DNA of 64,000 nucleotides from Lentzea waywayandensis (lineage in GTDB: Bacteria > Actinomycetota > Actinomycetes > Mycobacteriales > Pseudonocardiaceae): assembly GCF_900115955.1 (NCBI RefSeq), contig NZ_FOYL01000003.1:960604-1024603 (forward strand). Direction: 5' to 3'. Within the stretch, counting starts at the first letter, position 1; every line of letters begins with the position of its first letter. Below, one piece after another: positions 44,525 to 52,750 of this stretch. The notes under the pieces were generated by a model, which was given only the letters and a program-made list of their open reading frames with translations, was not told the origin of the DNA and did no database searches. A program made the translations under genes and the position numbers.

Positions 44525-44569
44525 GCAACGGTCTTGTGTTGGTGAAGTTCGTGGGACACTAGATGTGCT

Positions 44570-45676
44570 ATGACCTCGCTTCCCCTTGTCTTCGACGCGC
44601 CCAAGCGCGGCCTGCCGCCGCGCCACCTGGTCGACCTCTCGCCCGCCCAACGCGCGGAAGCCGTTGCGGCACTGGGTGAGAAGCCGTTCCGGGCGAAGCA
44701 GCTGTCGAACCACTACTTCAGCCGCCTGACCGTCGACCCCGCCGAGATGACCGACATCCCGGCCACCACGCGCGACAAGCTCGTGGCCGACCTGATGCCG
44801 CCGTTGTTCACGGTCGTGCGCAAGGTCACCGCCGACGAGGGCACGACGTCGAAGACCCTGCTGCGCGCACACGACGGCACGCTCATCGAGTCCGTGCTGA
44901 TGCGCTACCCGGACCGCGCGACGCTGTGCATCTCGTCGCAGGCCGGCTGCGGCATGGCGTGCCCGTTCTGCGCGACCGGCCAGGGCGGCCTCCAGCGCAA
45001 CCTGTCGACCGCGGAGATCGTGGACCAGGTGCGTCTCGGCGCCGCGGCCATGCGCGACGGCGACCTGCCCGGCGGCCCCGGCCGGCTCTCGAACATCGTC
45101 TTCATGGGCATGGGCGAGCCGCTCGCGAACTACAAGCGCATCCTCGAGGCCGTTCACCGCATCTGCGACCCGGCGCCGGACGGCCTGGGCATCTCGCAGC
45201 GCCACGTGACGGTGTCGACGGTCGGTCTCGTGCCCGCGATCAAGAAGCTGACCGAGGAGAACCTCCAGGTCCGCCTCGCCGTGTCGCTGCACACGCCTGA
45301 CGACGAGCTGCGCGACACGCTGGTGCCGGTCAACACGAAGTGGAACGTCGCCGAGGTGCTCGAAGCGGCACGGGCCTACGCGGACAAGACCGGGCGGCGC
45401 GTCTCGATCGAGTACGCGCTGATCCGCGACATCAACGACCAGGGCTGGCGTGCGGACCTGCTCGGCAAGAAGCTGCGCAAGCACCTCGGGCAACTGGTGC
45501 ACGTGAACCTGATCCCGCTGAACCCGACGCCTGGGTCCAAGTGGGACGCATCGCCGAAGCCCGTCGAGCGGGAGTTCGTGCGGCGGGTGCGTGAGCAGGG
45601 CGTCGAGTGCACCGTGCGCGACACGCGTGGGCAGGAGATCGCGGCGGCCTGCGGTCAGCTGGCGGCCGAGGGCTGA
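44570..45676 (+). CDS. rlmN: 23S rRNA (adenine2503-C2)/tRNA A37 methyltransferase RlmN
   Basis: Radical-SAM enzyme that methylates C2 of A2503 in 23S rRNA and A37 in some tRNAs. The 368-residue protein has the 4Fe-4S motif CGMACPFC (CxxxCxxC), [46 protein letters not shown] and the two mechanistic Cys regions: [12 protein letters not shown] for the cluster and [20 protein letters not shown] near the C-terminus. TAGATG lies 8-13 nt before the ATG, so the transcript may be leaderless. Confidence 0.96.
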   Translation: MTSLPLVFDAPKRGLPPRHLVDLSPAQRAEAVAALGEKPFRAKQLSNHYFSRLTVDPAEMTDIPATTRDKLVADLMPPLFTVVRKVTADEGTTSKTLLRAHDGTLIESVLMRYPDRATLCISSQAGCGMACPFCATGQGGLQRNLSTAEIVDQVRLGAAAMRDGDLPGGPGRLSNIVFMGMGEPLANYKRILEAVHRICDPAPDGLGISQRHVTVSTVGLVPAIKKLTEENLQVRLAVSLHTPDDELRDTLVPVNTKWNVAEVLEAARAYADKTGRRVSIEYALIRDINDQGWRADLLGKKLRKHLGQLVHVNLIPLNPTPGSKWDASPKPVEREFVRRVREQGVECTVRDTRGQEIAAACGQLAAEG

Positions 45677-45728
45677 CCCTCGTTATTGCGGTGCGCCGTG
45701 GAGGGCCGCGGCCTTACCGTTTCCCGCG

Positions 45729-46364
45729 ATGAGACTCGAGGGGGAACGCTGGCGCACGCTCGTCAGCACGGTGAGGCTGGGGCGGGACGAGTACCGGGTG
45801 GTGCGGCCCGCCCGGCCGTTGCGTCATGCGCCGTTGTACGAGGGGTACATGGGCGTGGAGACGTGCGTGGACAAGGCGGCGGCGCTCGACATCGCCATGG
45901 CCTGGGCGTTCGCGATGCGGTCGCCGCGCACGGTGGTGTACCTGCCGTTGCGGCAGAGCGACCGCGAGTGCCGGAGCAGCGACGGGCCCGCGTTGGACCT
46001 GGTGCTGCTGCACCGCAGCCTCGGGTTTCGCCTGTCGAAGTGGAGGGACGTGCGGGCCAAGCTTCGGGGTGGACGGCCGCACACCGTTGTGTGCCGAGGG
46101 ATGCCGCAAGAACGGCCGGTGCCGCGATGGAGCCAGGAGATGCTGCGCGGCGCGATCGTGGAAGGCACTGTGTTCGTCGTCGGCAGCAGGTCCACGTTCC
46201 AGGCCGGCGGGCAGGCGTTCCGGCAGTTGATCGAGGACTGCCCGCGGCACATGCACGAGGCCCCCGGCACGCACTGCTGTGCTGAGATCACCGCCAAAGA
46301 CCAGCACTGGAACTGGCTGCACGTCGTGTACTGCGACCAGCACCGAGTCAGCACACGCCGATGA
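45729..46364 (+). CDS. Hypothetical protein, first of a tandem paralogous pair
   Basis: A 211-residue protein of unknown family. It begins MRLEGERWRTLVSTVRLGRD and contains FAMRSPRTVVYLPLR, LDLVLLHRSLGFRLSKWRDV, GGRPHTVVCRG and the C-terminal HWNWLHVVYCDQHRVS. There is no signal peptide or membrane segment. It is paralogous to the next gene over its whole length and overlaps it by 4 nt (ATGA). Conserved His, Cys and Trp residues at the C-terminus suggest metal or ligand binding, but this is inference. Confidence 0.72.
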   Translation: MRLEGERWRTLVSTVRLGRDEYRVVRPARPLRHAPLYEGYMGVETCVDKAAALDIAMAWAFAMRSPRTVVYLPLRQSDRECRSSDGPALDLVLLHRSLGFRLSKWRDVRAKLRGGRPHTVVCRGMPQERPVPRWSQEMLRGAIVEGTVFVVGSRSTFQAGGQAFRQLIEDCPRHMHEAPGTHCCAEITAKDQHWNWLHVVYCDQHRVSTRR

Positions 46365-47035
46365 AGCTTGAAGGGGAACGCTGGCGCACGCTCGTCAGCA
46401 CGGTGAGGCTGGGGCGGGACGAGTACCGGGTGGTGCGGCCGGCCAAGCCGTTGAAGCACGCGCCCCTGTACGACACGTACGACGGGTTTCGGGGCGTGCA
46501 GCTGATCGTGGACAAGGCTGCGGCACTGGAACTGGCGATGGCGTGGGAGTTCGCGATGCGGTCGCCGCGCACGTTGGTCTACTTGCCGTTGCGTGAGACC
46601 GAGTACGACTGCCGGTCGTTCGGTGTGGACGATGAGCCGTTGCTGGACCTCGTGTTGATGCACCACAGTCTCGGGTTTCCGCCGTCACGGTGGAAAGAGG
46701 TGCGGGCTCGGCTTGGGCGGGGGAGGCCGCACACCGTGCGCAGCAGAGGGTTTCCGGCGGTCGAGAGTCTGCTGACACCGGACCATCAACCGCTGCGCCG
46801 CGGCTACCGCGACGTGGTGCGGCACCACTTCGCGGCGGACACGTTGTTCCTCACCGGGAGCTGGAAGTCGTTCGCGCTCAACGGAGATCAGTGGCGTGAG
46901 CTGATCGAGGACGGGCCGCGGCGGATGCACGAGAACCCCGGCGAGCACTTCTGCACGGACATCGCGGTCGAGCGGATCTGGGACTGGATGCACGTCGCCT
47001 ACTGCCACGAGCATCGGGTCAGCGCGAACACCTGA
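46361..47035 (+). CDS. Hypothetical protein, second of a tandem paralogous pair
   Basis: A 224-residue paralogue of the preceding protein. The first 25 residues are almost identical (MKLEGERWRTLVSTVRLGRD), then the two diverge to moderate similarity while keeping SPRTLVYLPLR, LDLVLMHHSLGFPPSRW, RGRPHTVRSRG, RRMHENPGEHFC and WDWMHVAYCHEHRVS. At the DNA level 68 bases are identical in the two genes. It is translationally coupled to copy one. The function is unknown. Confidence 0.72.
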   Translation: MKLEGERWRTLVSTVRLGRDEYRVVRPAKPLKHAPLYDTYDGFRGVQLIVDKAAALELAMAWEFAMRSPRTLVYLPLRETEYDCRSFGVDDEPLLDLVLMHHSLGFPPSRWKEVRARLGRGRPHTVRSRGFPAVESLLTPDHQPLRRGYRDVVRHHFAADTLFLTGSWKSFALNGDQWRELIEDGPRRMHENPGEHFCTDIAVERIWDWMHVAYCHEHRVSANT

Positions 47036-47066
47036 CGCAGGGCCGGGATTCTGCGAAACTCCGCCC

Positions 47067-47498
47067 ATGGGAGTGATGTACGACTACTTCGCCGCGCCGT
47101 CGGACGAGCTCGCGGCCGCCACGATCGACGGCGGGCCCGTGGGTGGTCCGTTCAGGACGGTCGAGACCAAGTGGCTCGATCCTGTTGTGGTGATGGGAAA
47201 GCTGGAAGAGTTGCTCACCGGCCGGCCCTACGACGAGGTGTTCGAGGACCCGCGGTGCGGCGACGACCTGGCGATCGAAGATGACGGTGAGCGGCTGGTC
47301 CTCACCGTCACCGACGGGCTGAGGGACGGGCTTGCCGGCACGGGCGAGCTGACCGACGTCGCCGAGGCCTGGTCGAAGATCGACGAACTGAAGAGGTTCG
47401 ATCCCGTCGTTCTGGCCGAGATCCTGCATGAGCTCAAGGCCCTGGCCGTGGAGGCGGTCAAGAACGAGGAACGGCTCTACTGCTGGGTGTGCGTCTAG
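47067..47498 (+). CDS. Small hypothetical protein (DUF1877-like)
   Basis: A 143-residue acidic cytosolic protein starting MGVMYDYFAAPSDELAAAT. The order of WLDPVVVMGKLEELLTG, RCGDDLAIEDDGERLVLTV and FDPVVLAEILHELKAL is similar to the YfbM/DUF1877 layout, which is a weak assignment. It ends LYCWVCV. It lies 31 nt after the paralogous pair and may share their transcript. The stop overlaps that of the carbonic anhydrase gene (CTAG). Confidence 0.6.
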   Translation: MGVMYDYFAAPSDELAAATIDGGPVGGPFRTVETKWLDPVVVMGKLEELLTGRPYDEVFEDPRCGDDLAIEDDGERLVLTVTDGLRDGLAGTGELTDVAEAWSKIDELKRFDPVVLAEILHELKALAVEAVKNEERLYCWVCV

Positions 47499-47986
47499 GG
47501 TTTCACCTCGGTCAGCACGCCGGTCGCCACGTCGAACACGAAGCCGCGCACGGAGTCCTTCACTGGCACGAACGGGTTGCCGACGATGCGCGCGAGTGAC
47601 TGGCGCACGTCCTCCTCCAGGTCGCCGAAGGCCTCGGCGGACCAGGAGGGCTTGATGCCGACCTCGTCCTGGATCGAGCGCTTGAACTCGTCGTCGGTGA
47701 ACGTCAGCATGCCGCAGTCGGTGTGGTGGATGAGGATGATCTCCCGCGTGCCCAGCAGGCGCTGGCTGATGGCGAGCGAACGGATCTCGTCCTCGGTCAC
47801 GACGCCGCCGGCGTTGCGGATGACGTGCGCCTCGCCCTCGTTCAACCCCAGCACGCGGTACACGTCGATGCGGGCGTCCATGCACGCCACGACGGCCACG
47901 TGCTTGGCCGGTGGCAGGGGGAGCGGGCCGGAGAACTGGGCGGCGTACGTGGCGTTGTTGGCGAGCAGCTCGTCGGTCACCGACAT
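47495..47986 (-). CDS. Beta-class carbonic anhydrase
   Basis: Zinc enzyme interconverting CO2 and bicarbonate. The 163-residue protein has the zinc ligand and catalytic dyad motif CMDARIDV (CxDxR), HVIRNAGGVVTEDEIRSL, and HHTDCGM (HxxC), all in the expected order. It is short, as in the mycobacterial Rv1284-type subclass. The ATG at 47986 has GAGAGGA as its ribosome binding site, which overlaps the right arm of an inverted repeat. It is monocistronic. Confidence 0.9.
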   Translation of the reverse strand: MSVTDELLANNATYAAQFSGPLPLPPAKHVAVVACMDARIDVYRVLGLNEGEAHVIRNAGGVVTEDEIRSLAISQRLLGTREIILIHHTDCGMLTFTDDEFKRSIQDEVGIKPSWSAEAFGDLEEDVRQSLARIVGNPFVPVKDSVRGFVFDVATGVLTEVKP

Positions 47987-47998
47987 GATTCATGTCCT

Positions 47999-48020
47999 CT
48001 CACCTGGATGTACAGGTGAG
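47999..48020. promoter_or_regulatory. Inverted repeat overlapping the carbonic anhydrase ribosome binding site
   Basis: CTCACCT (47999-48005) and AGGTGAG (48014-48020) with an 8-nt centre, GGATGTAC. In the minus-strand mRNA the arm nearest the gene is AGGTGAG, adjoining GAGAGGA, so the repeat is either an operator or an RNA fold that hides the ribosome binding site. Confidence 0.5.
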
Positions 48021-48102
48021 CAAACTGTTGTGTGCGCATACCTGCAACCGTGCCCGAACAGTGAGAAAGGCCCCCACTCAGACACAAGCGGGGGCCGAGC
48101 TG

Positions 48103-49296
48103 TCAGAGCTGCCAGTTCTGGTTCGCGCCGCCCGTGCACGTCCAGATGTTCAGCTTCGTGCCGTCAGCGGAGGAGTTGCCGGCGGCGTCGAGGCACTTGC
48201 CGGACTGCGGGTTGCGCAACGTGGTGCCGACGCGCGACCACACCTGTGCTCCGGTTCCGTTGCACGTCCACAGGTGCACGACCGTTCCGTCCGCAACGCC
48301 GGACCCGTTGACGTCCATGCACTTTCCCAAGGCGCGCAACGTGTCCCCGACGCGCGACCACTGCTGGGCGCCGCTGCCGTTGCAGCCCCAGAGCTGGATC
48401 GCGGTGCCGTCGGCGGTGCCGGAGTTGCTGATGTCGACGCACTTTCCGCCTGTGCCCACGATCGTTCCGGACCCCGACGAGGTCAGGAACTGGCTGCGTG
48501 CCACGTTCCAGCGCGTCGCCAGGTAGGAACCGGCGGGCGGGTTGGTGTGGAAGTAGTCGTCGCCGCCGCAGTCGAGCTGGTTCTCCGGCGCGCCGGGGCA
48601 GACGTTCACCAGGCCGCCGGGCGGGTTCGGGATGCCGCCGTCGTTGTAGCACATGATGTCCTGGTCGTCCCAGCAGTGACCGAACGCCGTGGAGTGCGGT
48701 GCCGAACGTTGCACGGCGCCCAGTGTGTGCAGCAGTTCGTGGGCGCTGGCCTGCCACGTCCAGCAGCCCGTTCCCACTGCGGCGTAAGAAGGTCCTGAGT
48801 TGTAGCCGTTGTCGGCACCGGGACGGTCGTCGCCCGGCGCGCCCCACGCCACGCCGCAGCCGCCGGAGTCGTGCCAGAACAGGTATTTGCGATCAGTGCG
48901 GTTGTAGCCACGCGCCGACAGCTGGTCGGCGATCGCGGAGGGAGAGGACATCGCCGACTGGGGAACGACAACGTTGTCCACCTTTGCGCGACAGTCGGCC
49001 TGCGTCACGAAGCGCACGTGCCGGAGGCCGCCGCCCAGGCGTGAGGCGGCCTCGACGAACGAGTTGTCGATCTGGTCGGCGAACGTCTGGAACTGGGTCA
49101 CGAGCTGCGGATACCGGTCCGCGGACTGGTCGCCGCGCACGTAGACGGCCTGAACGCGCTTGCCGCTCACCCCGTCGCCGTCACACACGACGGACTGGAC
49201 GGAGACGGCCGGCGAAGGCTGCCGGAACTCGTCCGGCAGATCGTCCACGATGGGACTGAGCAGGGACAACGCCACGAGCAACACGCCAAAAGACAT
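48103..49296 (-). CDS. Exported metzincin-like zinc peptidase with C-terminal ricin-type lectin domain
   Basis: About 397 residues from the ATG at 49296; a GTG at 49371 would add 25. After a hydrophobic signal segment (FGVLLVALSLLSPIV) comes a catalytic-looking domain with HELLHTLGAV, a His nine residues after the second motif His (QRSAPHST), further His/Cys (FGHCWDD) and a Met-turn-like DIMCYNDGG. The C-terminal 125 residues are a ricin B beta-trefoil with three repeats of the type GKCxD...DGTxxxxWxCNGxxxQxW. It probably binds a polysaccharide or glycoprotein and cuts protein near it. The family of the catalytic domain is not certain. Confidence 0.75.
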   Translation of the reverse strand: MSFGVLLVALSLLSPIVDDLPDEFRQPSPAVSVQSVVCDGDGVSGKRVQAVYVRGDQSADRYPQLVTQFQTFADQIDNSFVEAASRLGGGLRHVRFVTQADCRAKVDNVVVPQSAMSSPSAIADQLSARGYNRTDRKYLFWHDSGGCGVAWGAPGDDRPGADNGYNSGPSYAAVGTGCWTWQASAHELLHTLGAVQRSAPHSTAFGHCWDDQDIMCYNDGGIPNPPGGLVNVCPGAPENQLDCGGDDYFHTNPPAGSYLATRWNVARSQFLTSSGSGTIVGTGGKCVDISNSGTADGTAIQLWGCNGSGAQQWSRVGDTLRALGKCMDVNGSGVADGTVVHLWTCNGTGAQVWSRVGTTLRNPQSGKCLDAAGNSSADGTKLNIWTCTGGANQNWQL

Positions 49297-49434
49297 GAGA
49301 GAGACCGCCTTCAACGCGATGACAGGGAAGCGGTCTAGACCATCTCGAACGGTAGCGAAACCCGCACGCACTGTCAGCGGACAGAACCGGACAGGAAACC
49401 GGCCGACACGGGCGTGCGGCTACCATGCGGCGTC

Positions 49435-50997
49435 GTGGGGGAAGACACGAGGCTGGTCGCGGGCAGATACGCGACGATCCGAGAACTCGGCCGGGGCGGC
49501 ATGGGGGTCGTCTGGCTCGCCGAGGACAGGGTCATCGGACGGCAGGTCGCGCTCAAGGAGCTGCGGACCACCGAGACCGAGCGGGTGCTCCGGGAGGCCC
49601 GCGCGGCAGGCCGCCTGAACAGCCCGAACGTCGTCGGCATCTACGACGTCATCGTCGAGGACGGCGCGACGTACCTGGTCATGGAGCTCGTCGAGGCGCC
49701 CACGCTCTCCGAGGTCATGACCCGCAGGGCTCTCACCGAGGACGAGGTCGCGGACATCGGTCTGCAGACGCTCAACGCGCTGGAGGCGGCGCACGCGGCG
49801 GGCATCGTGCACCGCGACGTCAAGCCCAGCAACATCATGGTGCTGCCCGACGGACGCGTGAAGCTCGCCGACTTCGGCATCGCCCGCGCGATGGACGATC
49901 CGGGGCTGACCGCGACCGGCGGCATCATGGGCTCGCCCGGTTACATGGCGCCGGAACTGTTCGCGGGCAAGCAGCCTTCGCCCGCGAGCGACCTGTGGGC
50001 GTTGGGCGCCACGATGTTCCACGCCATCGAGGGCCGTTCGCCGTTCCAGCGCGACACGACCGCGGCCACCATGCACGCGATCATGTACGAGGAGCCGGTC
50101 CTGCAACGGACCAGGGGCCCGCTCGCCGACACGATCATGGCGTTGCTCGCCCAGGACGACACCCGCCGTCTCACCGCGGCCCAGTTGCGGGAACGGCTCA
50201 GCGGCGCCACGAAGACGGTCAAGCCGCTGACGCCGTCCGAGCAGACGGTGGTGATCGAACCGGTCACCGCCTACGTCGCGCCGAACACCCCGACGCACGC
50301 CGACTGGGACGAGAAGCCCAAGTCCCGCAAGAAGATCGGGATGTTCGCCGGCGCCGCGGCCGCGGTCGTGGTGATCGCGCTCGCCGCGGTGTTCCTCCTC
50401 AAGCCGGAGGCCCAGCGGGGCACGGCCGCCGCCGCACAGCAGGGGGCGAGCTCGCAGCAGCCGTCGTCGAACGCGAGCAGCACCGCGTCGAGCGCGCCGG
50501 CGAGCAGCAGCAGTGCCGCGCCGAGCAGCAGTGCGGCGCCGTCCAGCCAGCCGGTGAAGTCCTCCCAGGCGACGCAGCCGGCCCAGCCGCCGACGACGCA
50601 GCCGAAGCCGCCGCGCGAGACGCTGGTGCTGACCCGTCACCTGAAGGCGGGTGGCTTTCACTTCAGCGGCACGTCACGCGTGGCGACGCCGGCGGGTTTC
50701 GCGGCGGAGGCGAACACCCTCGGCAAGCTCCTCGCGAAGGAGGAGGCGGGCACGAAGCCGCTCTACGCCTGCCGCGTCAACGGGTCCGAGGACCACATGA
50801 CCTCGGTCTCGCCCACCTGCGAAGGTCAGACGGTCGTCAGCGCCACCCCGCTCGGCCACGTCTTCACCGGCAAGCCCGCCGACGTGCCGGCGCTGCCGCT
50901 GTACCGCTGCCTGTTCAAGGGCACGCACTTCGACTCGCTCGACGCGAAGTGCGAGGGCTACCAGCCGGAGTTCCAGTTCGGCTGGGTCGTCGGCTAG
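49435..50997 (+). CDS. Membrane Ser/Thr protein kinase (PknB-like) with Cys-containing exported domain
   Basis: A 520-residue eukaryotic-type kinase. It has the G-loop ELGRGGMGVVWLAED, Lys in QVALKELR, the catalytic loop GIVHRDVKPSNIM, ADFGIAR and GSPGYMAPE. One membrane segment (GMFAGAAAAVVVIALAAVFLL) follows a linker, then a Ser/Gln/Pro-rich stalk. The exported end carries two copies of an LYxC...GxxHxxS...CEG motif (YACRVNGSEDHMTSVSPTCE and YRCLFKGTHFDSLDAKCEG) instead of PASTA repeats. The GTG at 49435 is chosen as start; upstream codons add no kinase sequence. It converges on the HxlR gene (CTAG). Confidence 0.88.
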   Translation: MGEDTRLVAGRYATIRELGRGGMGVVWLAEDRVIGRQVALKELRTTETERVLREARAAGRLNSPNVVGIYDVIVEDGATYLVMELVEAPTLSEVMTRRALTEDEVADIGLQTLNALEAAHAAGIVHRDVKPSNIMVLPDGRVKLADFGIARAMDDPGLTATGGIMGSPGYMAPELFAGKQPSPASDLWALGATMFHAIEGRSPFQRDTTAATMHAIMYEEPVLQRTRGPLADTIMALLAQDDTRRLTAAQLRERLSGATKTVKPLTPSEQTVVIEPVTAYVAPNTPTHADWDEKPKSRKKIGMFAGAAAAVVVIALAAVFLLKPEAQRGTAAAAQQGASSQQPSSNASSTASSAPASSSSAAPSSSAAPSSQPVKSSQATQPAQPPTTQPKPPRETLVLTRHLKAGGFHFSGTSRVATPAGFAAEANTLGKLLAKEEAGTKPLYACRVNGSEDHMTSVSPTCEGQTVVSATPLGHVFTGKPADVPALPLYRCLFKGTHFDSLDAKCEGYQPEFQFGWVVG

Positions 50998-51380
50998 CGG
51001 GTCGTGGCGGGCTCCAGGCCGAGGGGTTCGGAACCGTCGAACGTCTCGCGCGCCTCGGCCACGGACTCGTAGTTCTTCTGCGCCCACAACCGCAGCGCGG
51101 CCAGCGGCTCGGTGACGCTGCGCCCGAGCTCGGTCAGCTCGTACTCGACGCGCAACGGCACCGAGGGGTAGACCGTGCGCGTGACGAGCCCATCGCGCTC
51201 CAGTGTGCGCAACGTCTGCGTGAGCATCTTCTGGCTGACGCCCTCCAGCCGGCGCTTGAGCTCACCGAACCGCTTGGGTCCGTCCTCCAAGTCGCCGATC
51301 ACCAGCGCCGTCCACTTCGACGCGACCATGTCCAGCAGGTCGCGGCACGGGCACATCTTGAGGTAAACGTCCCTGATCAC
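50994..51380 (-). CDS. HxlR-family transcriptional regulator
   Basis: A 128-residue winged-helix regulator with the family motif LLDMVASKWTALVIGDLEDG, RFGELKRRLEGVSQKMLTQT, LRTLERDGLVTRTVYPSVPL and VEYELTELG. Two Cys at the N-terminus (KMCPCRD) are where redox- or electrophile-sensing members of the family keep their sensor Cys. It is divergent from a quinone-reductase-like gene, the classic arrangement in which the regulator represses the detoxifying enzyme until quinones or diamide modify it. The GTG at 51380 is the start. Confidence 0.87.
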   Translation of the reverse strand: MIRDVYLKMCPCRDLLDMVASKWTALVIGDLEDGPKRFGELKRRLEGVSQKMLTQTLRTLERDGLVTRTVYPSVPLRVEYELTELGRSVTEPLAALRLWAQKNYESVAEARETFDGSEPLGLEPATTR

Positions 51381-51394
51381 GGCTAGTTTCTACC

Positions 51395-51420
51395 AGGTAC
51401 CTAGTGCACAAGATAGTGCC
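51395..51420. promoter_or_regulatory. Candidate operator in the HxlR-quinone reductase divergent region
   Basis: AGGTACCT (51395-51402) is a perfect palindrome, followed by two direct TAGTGC repeats (51402-51407 and 51414-51419). They fill the short gap between the two divergent genes, the place expected for an HxlR operator. Confidence 0.4.
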
Positions 51421-51447
51421 TAATTGCTAACGGAGACCTGCTCTCCC

Positions 51448-52359
51448 ATGCTTGACAGCATGCGAGCGATCATCCAGAACGAGTTCGGCGGCCCTCTCAC
51501 CCTCAGCGACGTGCCCAAGCCCGCGCCGCTTCCGACGGAGGTCCTGGTCAGGGTGCACGCCGCCGGCGTCAACCCGGTCGACTGGAAGACCCGCGCCGGA
51601 AGCGGCATGGCCGGGATGCAGACCTTCCCGTTCATCAACGGCTGGGACGTCTCCGGTGTGGTCGAGGAGGTCGGCTTCGGTGTCACGACCCTCAAGCCCG
51701 GTGACGAGGTCTACGGCATGCCGTGGTTCCCGCGCGCCGCGAGCGCGTACGCCGAGTACGTCACCGCGCCGTCCCGCCACTTCGCGAAGAAGCCGAAGAG
51801 CCTCACTCACGTCGAGGCGGCCGCGTTGCCGCTCGCCGCGCTCACCGCGTGGCAGATCCTCGTCGACACGGCGGACGTGCAGCCGGGGCAGAAGGTGCTG
51901 ATCACGGCCGCGGGAGGCGGTGTGGGGCACCTCGCGGTCCAGATCGCCAAGGCGCGTGGCGCGTACGTCATCGGCACCGCGCGTGAGCCCAAGCACGCGT
52001 TCCTCAAGGAGATCGGCGCCGACGAGGTGATCGACTACACCCGGGGCGACTACGCGGGCAACGACATCGATCTGTTCGTCGACCTCGTCGGCGGCGAGTC
52101 ACCGGACTCGGTGCGGCCCGGCGGGTTGTTCGTCGGCGTGCCGTCCGGAGTGGACGCCGCGATCCGCGGTGACATCAGGACCAGCCCGATCCTGGTCGAA
52201 CCCGACCGCGCGGGCCTGGAGGCGATCGCGGCGCTGGTCGAGTCCGGCGAGCTCAAGGTGCACGTCGACGCGACGTTCCCCCTGCAGGACGCCGGAAAAG
52301 CACATGCCCTGGGCGAGACGGGCCGCACCCAGGGCAAGATCGTGCTCGAGACGCTCTAG
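51448..52359 (+). CDS. NADP-dependent zinc-less alcohol dehydrogenase / quinone reductase
   Basis: A 303-residue medium-chain reductase of the quinone oxidoreductase (QOR) branch. The N-terminal GroES-like part has MRAIIQNEFGGPLTL, HAAGVNPVDWKTRAG and KPGDEVYGM. The Rossmann fold has VLITAAGGGVGHLAVQIAKARG, the AxGxxG-type NADP loop. Zinc ligands are absent. The ATG at 51448 or the ATG at 51460 may be used; GGAG lies upstream of the first. It is divergent from the HxlR regulator, which suggests a role in quinone or electrophile detoxification. Confidence 0.86.
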   Translation: MLDSMRAIIQNEFGGPLTLSDVPKPAPLPTEVLVRVHAAGVNPVDWKTRAGSGMAGMQTFPFINGWDVSGVVEEVGFGVTTLKPGDEVYGMPWFPRAASAYAEYVTAPSRHFAKKPKSLTHVEAAALPLAALTAWQILVDTADVQPGQKVLITAAGGGVGHLAVQIAKARGAYVIGTAREPKHAFLKEIGADEVIDYTRGDYAGNDIDLFVDLVGGESPDSVRPGGLFVGVPSGVDAAIRGDIRTSPILVEPDRAGLEAIAALVESGELKVHVDATFPLQDAGKAHALGETGRTQGKIVLETL

Positions 52360-52613
52360 CGGCGCCAGGACGTCCGGCGGCGAGCCGTGTCCCACACCAG
52401 GAAGGCGATGATCGAGACGCCGGTGCCGACGAGGAAGATGTTCTCGGTCTGACCGTGGTGGTTGCCGATCAGCATCAGGAAGCAGAAGCCCGCCGAGAGC
52501 CAGCCCGCGATGCGGGTGCCCTTGGGGAACGTGCCGTGCCAGCCCCACTCGTGCGACGGCTCCTCGTGAGGGTCGACGGCAGGACGCTTGTCCAGTTCCG
52601 AGGACGTAGCCAC
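52356..52613 (-). CDS. DUF2631 membrane protein
   Basis: An 85-residue protein with a charged N-terminus (PAVDPHEEPSHEWGWHG) and two membrane helices (IAGWLSAGFCFLMLIG and NIFLVGTGVSIIAFLVW) ending in TARRRTSWRR. This matches the DUF2631 layout, commonly near dxr in actinobacteria. The GTG at 52613 is preferred because GGAGGAA lies just before it; a GTG four codons upstream lacks that signal. Stops overlap with the quinone reductase gene (CTAG). The function is unknown. Confidence 0.78.
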   Translation of the reverse strand: MATSSELDKRPAVDPHEEPSHEWGWHGTFPKGTRIAGWLSAGFCFLMLIGNHHGQTENIFLVGTGVSIIAFLVWDTARRRTSWRR

Positions 52614-52750
52614 GGTTTCCTCCACTGCTCATCCGGATTACGAGGTCATCGTCGCACATGACGACGAGCACGGAGGTGTGAGGTCGCGCGCGCACGACTG
52701 ACGAGCGAGGTCGCACGGGTCTAGGCTCTTCGAGGCCTACCCGTTCGATC

